Shown here: piece by piece, positions 27,113 to 35,131 of the stretch
How the letters are laid out: every line of letters begins with the position of its first letter
How positions within the stretch are numbered: the stretch's first letter is position 1
Assembly (NCBI GenBank): GCA_036562385.1
Contig: DATCKG010000071.1
Location: forward strand, 21,995-85,994
Direction of reading: 5' to 3'
Length of the DNA: 64,000 nt
Origin: DATCKG01 sp036562385
GTDB lineage: Bacteria > Bacillota > Sulfobacillia > Symbiobacteriales > Symbiobacteriaceae
The notes under the pieces: generated by a model
Databases searched by the model: none
What the model saw: the letters and a program-made list of their open reading frames with translations, nothing else
What the model was told of the DNA's origin: nothing
Made by a program: the position numbers and the translations under genes

Positions 27113-27925
27113 CTACGGCATGTTATAGAAGGAGCGGTACTGCTCCAGAAGGGCGGCGTACCCGTCAAGGGCTGCCTGATACTCCTCGCTGGTGGGATCG
27201 CCGGCGGCGGTCTCAAAGGCCTGAGCGTTGGCCTGGACGGCCTCAGCCAGTTTGACGAACTCCTGCACCTTGGCGTCGCTTTGCTCCTTCAAGGCGGCGA
27301 CGTACTCGCCCAGCTTCTCCCCCAACCCTGCGATGGTGTTGACCCCGGAAACGCTGTGGGAGCCGCTTTCAAGCCAGACAGCCACATCGTAAAGGTAGGC
27401 GTTCACCAGGTCGAGCCCCTTGCGGACGTCCTCCCCGGCGCCGGCAATGACCGGAATTGCCTCGGGGTCATGTACCACGGCGATTTCCACCGCATAGGTC
27501 TCTCCCAGGTGCTGGGACAGCTCCTGACGGGCCTGCTCCGCCGCCTCAGCGCTGGTAAAGGGGCCGGCCAGCACCCGGATCAGGCCGGACTCGTTGCGGG
27601 GAGCGACCATCACGGGATAGTTGCTGTCGCTCAGGTTGGCTACCAGGGACCGGGCGCCTGCCGCGGATCGGAACGCACCCACCTGTACGAAATGCAGCTG
27701 GAAATCATGCGGCTCCGAGATGGTTTCCAGGCTGCCGGCCTTGGGCTGGGCCACCAGGTTGTTGCCGGGGGGCACCACGTCGGAAACGGGGGTATCGCCC
27801 AGGGTGCTGAGATATCCGCCCAGATACCAGGCCCCAACCAGTGCCAGGATGGTGGCAAGAATGAAACCGCCGCCGCCCCACCGGTCGGTCATTTTCTGTT
27901 TCGCTGTCCGTCCGAAACGATGCAT
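27113..27925 (-). CDS. SPOR-domain membrane protein, positional SpoIIB equivalent
   Basis: A 270-residue protein starting MHRFGRTAKQ behind GGGAGGG. One membrane helix is at about 19-38 (FILATILALVGAWYLGGYL). A SPOR domain runs at about 75-160 (LHFVQVGAFRSAAGARSLVANL, IRVLAGPFTSAEAAEQ). A helical C-terminal region with VKLAEAVQANAQAFE follows. SPOR domains bind denuded septal peptidoglycan. In Bacillus the slot between folC and maf holds spoIIB, whose product has the same layout and speeds septal-wall dissolution during engulfment. The spoIIB identity is inferred from position and architecture. Confidence 0.85.
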   Translation of the reverse strand: MHRFGRTAKQKMTDRWGGGGFILATILALVGAWYLGGYLSTLGDTPVSDVVPPGNNLVAQPKAGSLETISEPHDFQLHFVQVGAFRSAAGARSLVANLSDSNYPVMVAPRNESGLIRVLAGPFTSAEAAEQARQELSQHLGETYAVEIAVVHDPEAIPVIAGAGEDVRKGLDLVNAYLYDVAVWLESGSHSVSGVNTIAGLGEKLGEYVAALKEQSDAKVQEFVKLAEAVQANAQAFETAAGDPTSEEYQAALDGYAALLEQYRSFYNMP

Positions 27926-28059
27926 CTCGTTCCCTCCCGCTCTAGGGTGGTATACCCCGCCGGTGGGACGGCACGCACCTGGCCCGGCCATCCGCCCGGG
28001 CAGGGTCCGTTCCGCCCTAGCGGGTTTTTCCACACCACCCTATGCGGACAGGGTTTCCG

Positions 28060-29355
28060 TTATGCGTCTTGTCCGGGGTGCATGTACCGCCTGGCTGGCC
28101 TCACGGTGTAAAAGGAGCCGGTAACCAGCACCAGGTCACCCGGCCCGGCCGCCGCCAGGGCGGCCTCCAGGGCGTCCACCACCGAGGGCATGGCCACGGC
28201 CTCGCACCCAAAAGACCGGCACAGGCCCTGCAATTCTGGGGCCGGCAGGGCCCGGGGGCTCTCCGGCGCGGCCACCCAGACCTGCGCCGCCAGATCCAGC
28301 AGGGGCTGGAGCATCCCGGGGACCTCCTTGTCCGCCAGCACCCCCAGCACCAGCAGGACCCGGCGGCCCGGAAAGTACCGGCGGACAGCAGCAGCCAGGG
28401 CGCCGCACTTGGCGGGGTTGTGGGCTGCATCCAGCAGCACGGGCACCCCTGCGGCCGTAAAGACCAGTTCCATCCGCCCGGGCCACACCACCTCGGCCAG
28501 CCCTTGGCGGATCGCTTCCGCCGGAACCCCGGCCAGCTCCAGGACCCGCAGGGCCACCGCGGCGTTGGCCGCCTGATGTTCCCCCAACAGGGGCAGCCGC
28601 AGCCCCCGGTACCAGCCCCGGGCGCCCAGCAGATCCAGCACCTGGCCATCCAGCCCGAAGGAAACGACCCGCCAGTCCTCCGGCGTCACCTCCACCAGCG
28701 GCGCCTCCTGCGACAGCGCAATCTCCCGGATCACCGCCAGGGCGCCGGGGTGATCGGTGCCGGTCACGCAGGGCACCCCCGGCTTGATGATGCCGGCCTT
28801 GTCCCGGGCAATCTCCTCATGGGTGCTGCCCAGCCACTGGGTGTGGTCCAGCCCGATGTTGGTGATGCAGGTGATCGCCGGGTAGGGCACGACGTTGGTG
28901 GCGTCGTACCGGCCGCCCAGCCCCACCTCCAGGACCAGCCAGTCCACCTGCTGCCGGGCAAAATACTGAAAGGCCGCCGCGGTGATCACTTCAAACTCGG
29001 TAGGCTGTTCCCAGCCCTCCGATACCATGGCCTCCACCTGCCGGCGCACCGTGGCAATCAGTGCGGCCACCTCTTCCCGGGCAATCTCCCGCCGGTCCAC
29101 CTGCATCCGCTCGGTAAACCGCTGCAGGGCGGGGGAGGTGTAAAGCCCCACCCGGTATCCCGCCGCCCGGAGCCCCGCCTCCACCATGGCGGCCACAGAG
29201 CCCTTGCCGCTGGTGCCGGTGATGTGAATCACCCGGCCTACCCGCCGCTCCGGATGGCCCAGCCGCCGGAGCAGTTCCCGGGTCCGCTCCAGCCCCGGCT
29301 TGATGCCGAACCGGCGCAGGCTCCGCAGATAGGCCCGGGCCTCTTCGTACGTCAT
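28060..29355 (-). CDS. folC: folylpolyglutamate synthase / dihydrofolate synthase
   Basis: A 431-residue Mur-ligase-fold enzyme that adds glutamates to folates. The P-loop is ITGTSGKGSVAAMV. GLGGRYDATNVV carries the loop typical of FolC, and the C-terminal ADP-binding part has LLDAAHNPAKCGAL. The start MTYEEARAYL matches the family N-terminus; an ATG seven codons upstream is possible but has a poorer ribosome site. It is downstream of valS, as in Bacillus. Confidence 0.95.
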   Translation of the reverse strand: MTYEEARAYLRSLRRFGIKPGLERTRELLRRLGHPERRVGRVIHITGTSGKGSVAAMVEAGLRAAGYRVGLYTSPALQRFTERMQVDRREIAREEVAALIATVRRQVEAMVSEGWEQPTEFEVITAAAFQYFARQQVDWLVLEVGLGGRYDATNVVPYPAITCITNIGLDHTQWLGSTHEEIARDKAGIIKPGVPCVTGTDHPGALAVIREIALSQEAPLVEVTPEDWRVVSFGLDGQVLDLLGARGWYRGLRLPLLGEHQAANAAVALRVLELAGVPAEAIRQGLAEVVWPGRMELVFTAAGVPVLLDAAHNPAKCGALAAAVRRYFPGRRVLLVLGVLADKEVPGMLQPLLDLAAQVWVAAPESPRALPAPELQGLCRSFGCEAVAMPSVVDALEAALAAAGPGDLVLVTGSFYTVRPARRYMHPGQDA

Positions 29356-29385
29356 GGACCGATTCGCCTTCCCCATGCATCCATC

Positions 29386-29415
29386 GGGCGCCGCAAAGCA
29401 AGCTTTGCGGCGCCC
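29386..29415. repeat. perfect 14-bp inverted repeat between valS and folC
   Basis: GGGCGCCGCAAAGC/GCTTTGCGGCGCCC separated by AA. The T-rich tail (ATTTT) is on the plus-strand side, so it is an imperfect terminator for the minus-strand valS and may instead be an mRNA processing or stabilising hairpin ahead of folC. Confidence 0.7.
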
Positions 29416-29434
29416 ATTTTCCTGCGTCGTCGTG

Positions 29435-32170
29435 CTACATCTTCTTGAGCATTTCCATGCGGGCGGTGATTGCTCCCCGCTTCTCCTCCAGCGCCGCGGC
29501 CTCCTCCCGGGTCTTCTCCACCACCTCGGGATTGGCCTTGGTCAGGAAGCCGGGGTTCGACAGCTTCTTCTGCAGCTTGGTCAGCTCCTCCTCCACGGCC
29601 GCCAGTTCCTTGGCCAGGCGCTGCAGTTCCTTGGGCACATCGATGAGATGGCCCACCGGGACGTAGATCTCCACCCCCGCCAGGACGCCCGTGACGGCGT
29701 TGGCCGGCTTCTCCTCCGCCACCGGCTGGATGGTGAGGCTGGCCGTCCTGGCCAGCGTCTCGATGAAGGGCCGGCCCTCCTCCAGGATGGAGAGCGCCTC
29801 GGGGCTGGTGGCCATCAGGATGGCGTCGATCCGGGTGTGTTCACCCAGCCGCCACTCGGCCCGAATGGAGCGGAGCGTCTTGATGGTGTCGATGATCAGC
29901 TGCATCCGGGCCGCGGCCGCTTCATCCTCCCACTCCGCCACCGGCTCCGGATACCGGGTAACGACAATAGAGGGTTTCAGCTCCGTCTGGCCGCTCTGCC
30001 GGGCAATCTCATCCGCGATCTCCACCGGCCCTGTCTTGTAGGGCAACCGCTGCCAGATGGCTTCCGTGATAAACGGCATGAACGGGTGCAGCAGCCGCAC
30101 GATGCCCTCCAGCACCAGAGCCAGGGTCTCCTGGGCGGCCCGCCGGGTGGGATCCGCCGGGTTGTAAAGGCGAGGCTTCACCAGTTCGATGTACCAGTCG
30201 CAGAACTCGCTCCAGATGAAGTCGTAGATGGCCCGGGCCGCCTCGCCGTACTGGAACTCCTCCAGGAAGCGATTGACTTCCCTGACCGTCTGGCTGTAGC
30301 GGTGCCGGATCCAGCGGTCCGTGAGATTCAGTTCCGTGGTACCGATGCCGTCCTCGGGCTTCCAGTCGCCCAGGTTCATCAGGACGAACCGGCTGGCATT
30401 CCACAGCTTGTTGGCGAAATTCCGGGAGCTCTCCACCCGGTTCCAGGAGAAGCGGATGTCGTTGCCCGGAGTGCTGCCGGTCACCAGGGTAAAGCGGAGG
30501 GCGTCGGTGCCGTACTTTGCGATGACCTCTTCCGGATCGACGCCGTTGCCCAGCGACTTGGACATCTTCCGGCCCTGGCTGTCCCGGATCAGACCGTGAA
30601 GCACCACGGTATGGAAGGGCTCCTTGCCGGTCAGTTCCAGGGCGCTGAAGATCATCCGGGCGACCCAGAAGAAGAGGATGTCGTAGCCGGTGATCAGCAC
30701 ATCGGTGGGATAGAAGTACTCCAGGTCCGGCGTCTGATCCGGCCAGCCCAGGGTGGAGAAGGGCCACAGGGCCGAGGAGAACCAGGTGTCCAGGGCGTCC
30801 TCGTCCTGGTGGATCCGCTGGCTGCCGCAGTGGCTGCAGCAGGTGGGATCCTCTTCCTCCACCGTCAGGCCACCGCAGTCGTCACAGTACCAGACCGGAA
30901 TCCGGTGACCCCACCAGATCTGGCGGGAGATGCACCAGTCCTGGATGTTCTCCAGCCAGTGCAGGTAGACCTTGGTGAACCGCTCGGGAACGATGCGGAT
31001 CCTCCCCTCTGCCACCGCCCGGGCTGCGGGTTCGGCCAGGGGCTTCATCTTCACGTACCACTGGCGGGAGATCAGTGGTTCCACCACCGTGCCGCACCGG
31101 GCGCAGCAACCCACGGCATGCCGGTGGGGCTCCACCTTCACCAGCCAGCCTTCCGCCTCCGCATCGGCCACAATCTGCTTCCGGCACTGGTAGCGGTCCA
31201 TTCCGGCGTACTTGCCGGCGGCCTCGGTCATCTCGCCCTTGAGGCCGATGACCTGAATCGCCTCCAGGTTATGGCGCAGCCCCATCTCGTAGTCGTTGGG
31301 ATCGTGGAACGGCGTCACCTTGACGCAGCCGGTACCGAAGTCCTTCTCCACGTAATCGTCGGCGATGATCGGAATCAACCGGCCCGTGGCGGGGTGCCGG
31401 AGCATCTTGCCCACCAGGTGGCGGTACCGCTCATCCTCCGGATTGACCGCCACCGCGGTGTCGCCCAGCATCGTCTCCGGTCGGGTCGTCGCCACATCGA
31501 TGTACCCCGAGCCGTCCGCCAGAGGATAGCGGAAATACCAGAGGTGGCTGTCCTGTTCCTTATAATCCACCTCGATGTCCGACAGGGCGGTCTGGTCCTG
31601 CGGACACCAGTGGGTGATCCGGGTACCCTGGTAAATCAGCCCTTTCTTGTAGAGCCGGACGAAGAAGGCCCGCACGGCCCGGGAAAGCCCCTCGTCCATG
31701 GTAAAGCGCTCCCGGCTCCAGTCGGTGGAGACGCCCAGCTTCTGAAGCTGCTGGTTGATGCGGTTCCCGTACTGGCGCCGCCACTCCCAGACCCGCTCCA
31801 CGAACCGCTCCCGGCCCAGGTCATGCCGGCTGAGGCCTTCGGTCTTGCGGAGCTCCTCCTCCACCCGAATCTGGGTGGCCAGGCCCGCATGGTCGGTACC
31901 GGGCAGATACAGGGTGGGATAGCCCTGCATCCGCTTCCAGCGGATCATGATATCGATCATGGTGTTGTTCAGCGCATGGCCCAGATGCAGTTGCCCCGTC
32001 ACGTTGGGCGGCGGAATCACAATGGTATAGGGCTTCTTGCCCGGCACCCGAGGGGCATAGAAGAAATTCCCCTCCAGCCAGTACCGGTAGTACTGATCTT
32101 CCACCAGGCTGGGGTCATAGCGGGGGGGCAATTCCTCGCGGCCCATGGTCTTTAGCTCCTCTGCTGCCAT
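29435..32170 (-). CDS. valS: valyl-tRNA synthetase
   Basis: A 911-residue class Ia synthetase. HIGH-type motif HLGH at 62-65 (PPPNVTGQLHLGHAL), KMSKS motif in GRKMSKSLGNG, and two zinc-ribbon-like Cys pairs (GCCARCG; YCDDCGG with TCCSHCG). An editing domain lies between them. The C-terminal Val-type coiled coil (ELQRLAKELAAVEEELTKLQ) is present. The start MAAEELKTMG follows GGAGGAGG; the frame continues upstream through the T-box leader but is not coding there. Expression is controlled by a T-box responding to uncharged tRNA-Val. Confidence 0.97.
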   Translation of the reverse strand: MAAEELKTMGREELPPRYDPSLVEDQYYRYWLEGNFFYAPRVPGKKPYTIVIPPPNVTGQLHLGHALNNTMIDIMIRWKRMQGYPTLYLPGTDHAGLATQIRVEEELRKTEGLSRHDLGRERFVERVWEWRRQYGNRINQQLQKLGVSTDWSRERFTMDEGLSRAVRAFFVRLYKKGLIYQGTRITHWCPQDQTALSDIEVDYKEQDSHLWYFRYPLADGSGYIDVATTRPETMLGDTAVAVNPEDERYRHLVGKMLRHPATGRLIPIIADDYVEKDFGTGCVKVTPFHDPNDYEMGLRHNLEAIQVIGLKGEMTEAAGKYAGMDRYQCRKQIVADAEAEGWLVKVEPHRHAVGCCARCGTVVEPLISRQWYVKMKPLAEPAARAVAEGRIRIVPERFTKVYLHWLENIQDWCISRQIWWGHRIPVWYCDDCGGLTVEEEDPTCCSHCGSQRIHQDEDALDTWFSSALWPFSTLGWPDQTPDLEYFYPTDVLITGYDILFFWVARMIFSALELTGKEPFHTVVLHGLIRDSQGRKMSKSLGNGVDPEEVIAKYGTDALRFTLVTGSTPGNDIRFSWNRVESSRNFANKLWNASRFVLMNLGDWKPEDGIGTTELNLTDRWIRHRYSQTVREVNRFLEEFQYGEAARAIYDFIWSEFCDWYIELVKPRLYNPADPTRRAAQETLALVLEGIVRLLHPFMPFITEAIWQRLPYKTGPVEIADEIARQSGQTELKPSIVVTRYPEPVAEWEDEAAAARMQLIIDTIKTLRSIRAEWRLGEHTRIDAILMATSPEALSILEEGRPFIETLARTASLTIQPVAEEKPANAVTGVLAGVEIYVPVGHLIDVPKELQRLAKELAAVEEELTKLQKKLSNPGFLTKANPEVVEKTREEAAALEEKRGAITARMEMLKKM

Positions 32171-32171
32171 C

Positions 32172-32458
32172 GTTCGTCCTCCTCCAAATCCTGCCGAAAC
32201 GAAAAGCCCCGGAACGTCCATAAGGACGAGCCGGGGCTCGCGGTACCACCTTACTTCCTCCGACAAGGCCGGAGGCACTCTTGCTGCGGTAACGGGCAGA
32301 CCCGGCTTCCCCTGAGGGACAGGCCGTTCAGGGAAGCAGCTCAGCGGCGACTTCACCGTTCCCGTTCCCAGGGCCCTTCCACCCAATGGGCTCCCTCTCT
32401 GTGGGCGGGGTAACGGCTACTCCTCCGCGTCGACGCCATTGGCACGATCTCCATGCAC
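32172..32458 (-). promoter_or_regulatory. T-box riboswitch leader of valS (Val, GUC specifier)
   Basis: On the minus strand the leader shows the stem I features AGAGAG and GGTGGAAG, then GTGAAGTCGCC, in which GTC (32349-32351) is the valine specifier codon. The T-box AAGGTGGTACCGCG lies at 32239-32253. It is followed by a terminator stem (AGCCCCGG 32205-32212 with CCGGGGCT 32231-32238) and a TTTT run. Uncharged tRNA-Val (GAC anticodon) would favour the antiterminator. Confidence 0.92.
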
Positions 32459-32464
32459 ACGTTC

Positions 32465-32493
32465 ATGATAGGCAGTCAGTGGACATTTGTCAA
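32465..32493 (-). promoter_or_regulatory. sigma-A promoter of the valS T-box transcript
   Basis: TTGACA-N17-TATCAT on the minus strand. It overlaps the last codons of the upstream GNAT gene (stop at 32476). Confidence 0.85.
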
Positions 32494-33129
32494 CGTCAGG
32501 GCGGCGGTCCCCACTCCATCGCCCCCGGGCTGGGCCCGATACAGCGTCCGCTCCCACTCCGCCCGGGTCAGGGTCATGAGCAGGATCGGGGCCGGATCGT
32601 TCCGACGGGCAATGGGCCGCAGCAGCCCCGTCCGCCGGAAGCCCACCCGTTCGTAGACCCGGATGGCTCGGGTGTTGAATAGGTAGACCCGCAGGTAGAC
32701 GCGGCGGAGGCCCAACCCTTCAAAAGCCAGGCGCACCGCGGTCCGTACTGCATCGGTGCCGTAGCCCCGGTTTTGGCGCTGCCGGTCACCGATGCAGACC
32801 CGCAGTTCAGCAGAACCGGCCCGCCAGTCCAGGTGGGCCAGTTCCAATTCACCGACGGTCTTCCCTTCCTCGTCCTCCACCATCCAGGCCAGGCAGTCAC
32901 GCTGCGTCCGAAGGGAGGAAAGCCACTCGCCGGCAGACCGGTCGACGAACTTGTGGCCCATCGTTTCCACAATGGTCGGATCCGCGTCCCAGTCCAACAG
33001 CAGCTCCAGGTCCGATGCGGTGACCGGCCTGAGCCGGATCAGCCGGCCGGCCAAGAACTCGGGCGGCACCTCGGTTCGCCTCCGGCGCTGGCCGGGGTGA
33101 AAGGATACCATGTGAACCGTTGCGTCCAT
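32476..33129 (-). CDS. GNAT-family N-acetyltransferase (RimJ/RimL-like)
   Basis: A 217-residue acetyltransferase. Residues about 25-185 form the fold, with the acetyl-CoA loop QRQNRGYGTDAVR and the following YLRVYLFNTRAIRVYERVGFRRTG, typical of RimL-type enzymes. The substrate is unknown. The start at ATGGACGCAAC follows GGAG. The gene is divergent from the EamA transporter, and its 3' end overlaps the valS promoter. Confidence 0.88.
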   Translation of the reverse strand: MDATVHMVSFHPGQRRRRTEVPPEFLAGRLIRLRPVTASDLELLLDWDADPTIVETMGHKFVDRSAGEWLSSLRTQRDCLAWMVEDEEGKTVGELELAHLDWRAGSAELRVCIGDRQRQNRGYGTDAVRTAVRLAFEGLGLRRVYLRVYLFNTRAIRVYERVGFRRTGLLRPIARRNDPAPILLMTLTRAEWERTLYRAQPGGDGVGTAALTLTNVH

Positions 33130-33332
33130 CGTTCGCTCCATTCTTCCCGGTATGTGCGTTCCCGGCCCAATGCTTTCGACGACCGCCAACCGGCTCCTTC
33201 CGGCAATATCAGGGCACAGTGGCAGGAAGCAGGGATCATGACACATACGGCCGTGGACCCGGAACGGAAGGATCTGCTACGATGACTTCATGCAGCATCA
33301 GACACACCCGCGATCTCCCGGAGGGATCCATC

Positions 33333-34277
33333 TTGCCACGAAACGCATTCCTTCGTCCCTGGCAGGCGGACGCGCTGCTTCTGTCCGTGGCCGCCGTATG
33401 GGGAGCAACCTTTCCGGTGGTGAAAAACGCCACGGATCTGAGCCAGGGCGGCGTACCCACCTACTGGTTTCTGGCCGCTCGCTTCACCGCGGCAGCCCTC
33501 CTCCTCGCCCTTGTGTACCGCCGGCGGCTGGCCGCGGCTTCCTGGCGCACGTGGGCGGCCGGCGGATTGGTGGGGCTCTTCCTGTACGCTGCGTACGCCC
33601 TTCAAACCTTCGGACTGGCTTACACCAGCAGCACCAAGGCCAGCTTCATCACCGGGCTCAACGTGGTTCTGGTGCCCATCTTCAGCGTCCTCTGGCTTCG
33701 CCGCCCACCGGGGCTGGGAGCGTGGCTGGGGGTAACGACCGCCACCGTTGGCCTCGCGCTGCTTTCGCTGAGCGGCGGCGACCTACACTTCAGCTACGGG
33801 GACCTGCTGGTCCTGATGTGTGCCGTCGGATTTGCGCTTCACGTGGTGGCAGTGGGACGCTTTGCCGGTCCCCACGACCCGGTGGCCCTGGCGGTCATTC
33901 AACTGATCGTCACCGCCCTGCTTTCGGGAATCAGCCACCTGCTGACCCACGGCTCCCTGGGGCCAGGGGTCCCGGAAGTGCACTGGTGGTCCGGCCCTGC
34001 CCATGTGATCCCCGCCTTGCTGATCTGCAGTGTCTTCGCCACCGCCGCCGCCTTTCTGCTGCAAAACGTCCTGCAGCCTTTTACCACCCCGACCCACACC
34101 GCCCTGATCTTCAGCGCTGAACCGGTCTTCGGCGCCCTCTTCTCGTTCCTGCTGATGGGCGAAACCCTCACCCCCCGGGAATACGTGGGGGCGGCCCTCA
34201 TGGTGCTCGGCATGATCCTGGCCGAACTGCCTGTCTGGCAGCGGGAGCCCCGGGCGGCCGCTTACCCGGATCAATAG
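33333..34277 (+). CDS. EamA/DMT-family transporter
   Basis: A 314-residue protein with ten predicted helices in two EamA repeats (LLLSVAAVWGATFPVVKNA; AYTSSTKASFITGLNVVLVPIFS; then a second copy ending TPTHTALIFSAEPVFGALFSFLLMGE). Members export amino acids, metabolites or drugs; the substrate here is unknown. I prefer the TTG start after GGAGGGATC, which puts nine residues before helix 1; an ATG at 33282 with GAAGGA upstream is the alternative. It is divergent from the GNAT gene and ends at a good terminator. Confidence 0.88.
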   Translation: MPRNAFLRPWQADALLLSVAAVWGATFPVVKNATDLSQGGVPTYWFLAARFTAAALLLALVYRRRLAAASWRTWAAGGLVGLFLYAAYALQTFGLAYTSSTKASFITGLNVVLVPIFSVLWLRRPPGLGAWLGVTTATVGLALLSLSGGDLHFSYGDLLVLMCAVGFALHVVAVGRFAGPHDPVALAVIQLIVTALLSGISHLLTHGSLGPGVPEVHWWSGPAHVIPALLICSVFATAAAFLLQNVLQPFTTPTHTALIFSAEPVFGALFSFLLMGETLTPREYVGAALMVLGMILAELPVWQREPRAAAYPDQ

Positions 34278-34286
34278 GTAAGCAGC

Positions 34287-34317
34287 AAAGGCCTCCCTGC
34301 AGCGGGAGGCCTTTTTT
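34287..34317 (+). terminator. terminator of the EamA transporter gene
   Basis: AAGGCCTCCC/GGGAGGCCTT stem with a TGCAGC loop and a six-T tail. It overlaps the convergent engB stop codon. Confidence 0.92.
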
Positions 34318-35044
34318 ACCGTCCCCGTGCCTGCCGGGTAACCCCCAGGACCCAGTACCAGAGCTTGTCCCGTCCGAGCCCATCTTCTGCCGAAAAGAGC
34401 AGCAGCGGCTCCTGTTCCGGCGTGAACGGACCCGGCCCCGGCTCCCCGCCGTCCCGCAGGCCAAGGCCGGCCGCGATCTCCCGGGCGTGGACCGGACGCT
34501 GCCCCCTGGAGACCTTGTCGGCCTTGGTGGCGACGCAGAGACGAACCTTGCCGTAGTACCGGAGCCACTCCCACATGGTGATGTCATCCTGGGTGGGCGG
34601 GTGGCGCAGGTCCACGATCTGGATCACCGCGCACAGCTCCCGCCTCTCCAGCAGGTACTGTTCGATCAGTTTCCGCCATGCGCGACGCTGGCTTTCCGAA
34701 ACCTTGGCATAACCGTACCCGGGCATATCCACGAAATAGAAGGCCCCCGCGGCCCGGGCCGCCTCGGCGGCCGAGCCTCGCAGCAGCGCTGCATCGCTCC
34801 CCTGGGGGCGCCGGGAATCCCCGAACCGAGGCTTCCCCTCCGGCCAGATCCGATAGAAGTTCAGCGACTGGGTCCGCCCTGGGGTGTTGGAGGTTTTGGC
34901 CAGTTTGTTCATCCGCACGAGGCAGTTGATCAGCGAGGACTTGCCGACGTTGGACCGCCCCACCAGAGCGATCTCCGGCAGTCCGTCCTCCGGAAACTGG
35001 TGGGGGGACATGGCACTGATGACGAATTCCGCATGCAGCCCCAT
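34316..35044 (-). CDS. engB: ribosome biogenesis GTPase EngB/YsxC
   Basis: A 242-residue GTPase for 50S assembly. G1 GRSNVGKSSLIN is at 29-40, GRTQSLNFY near 56-64, G3 VDMPGYGYAKV at 105-115, and G4 is ATKADK. It is about 40 residues longer than usual. Roughly 30 extra Gly/Ala/Arg-rich residues (about 68-100, including FGDSRRPQGSDAALLRG) sit between switch I and the G3 strand, and the C-terminus is extended. It is downstream of lonA after a terminator, the conserved Firmicute order. Confidence 0.94.
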   Translation of the reverse strand: MGLHAEFVISAMSPHQFPEDGLPEIALVGRSNVGKSSLINCLVRMNKLAKTSNTPGRTQSLNFYRIWPEGKPRFGDSRRPQGSDAALLRGSAAEAARAAGAFYFVDMPGYGYAKVSESQRRAWRKLIEQYLLERRELCAVIQIVDLRHPPTQDDITMWEWLRYYGKVRLCVATKADKVSRGQRPVHAREIAAGLGLRDGGEPGPGPFTPEQEPLLLFSAEDGLGRDKLWYWVLGVTRQARGR

Positions 35045-35069
35045 CTTCCGGCCTCCATCCCGTCAGTGA

Positions 35070-35100
35070 AAAGGGAGGGCGCCTGCTCAGCACCCTCCCG
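35070..35100 (-). terminator. terminator of lonA
   Basis: GGGAGGGTGC/GCGCCCTCCC stem (one T.G pair), followed on the minus strand by TTTTCAC. Confidence 0.75.
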
Positions 35101-35131
35101 GTCTGCTCCTCAATCTGGCGCCGCCTTGCGA

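Noticed and set aside
29354..32155. 933-codon open frame on the plus strand
   Set aside because: Exactly antisense to valS, with shadow-frame composition and no family motif. The same applies to the long plus-strand frames over lon, clpX and the LevR-like gene.
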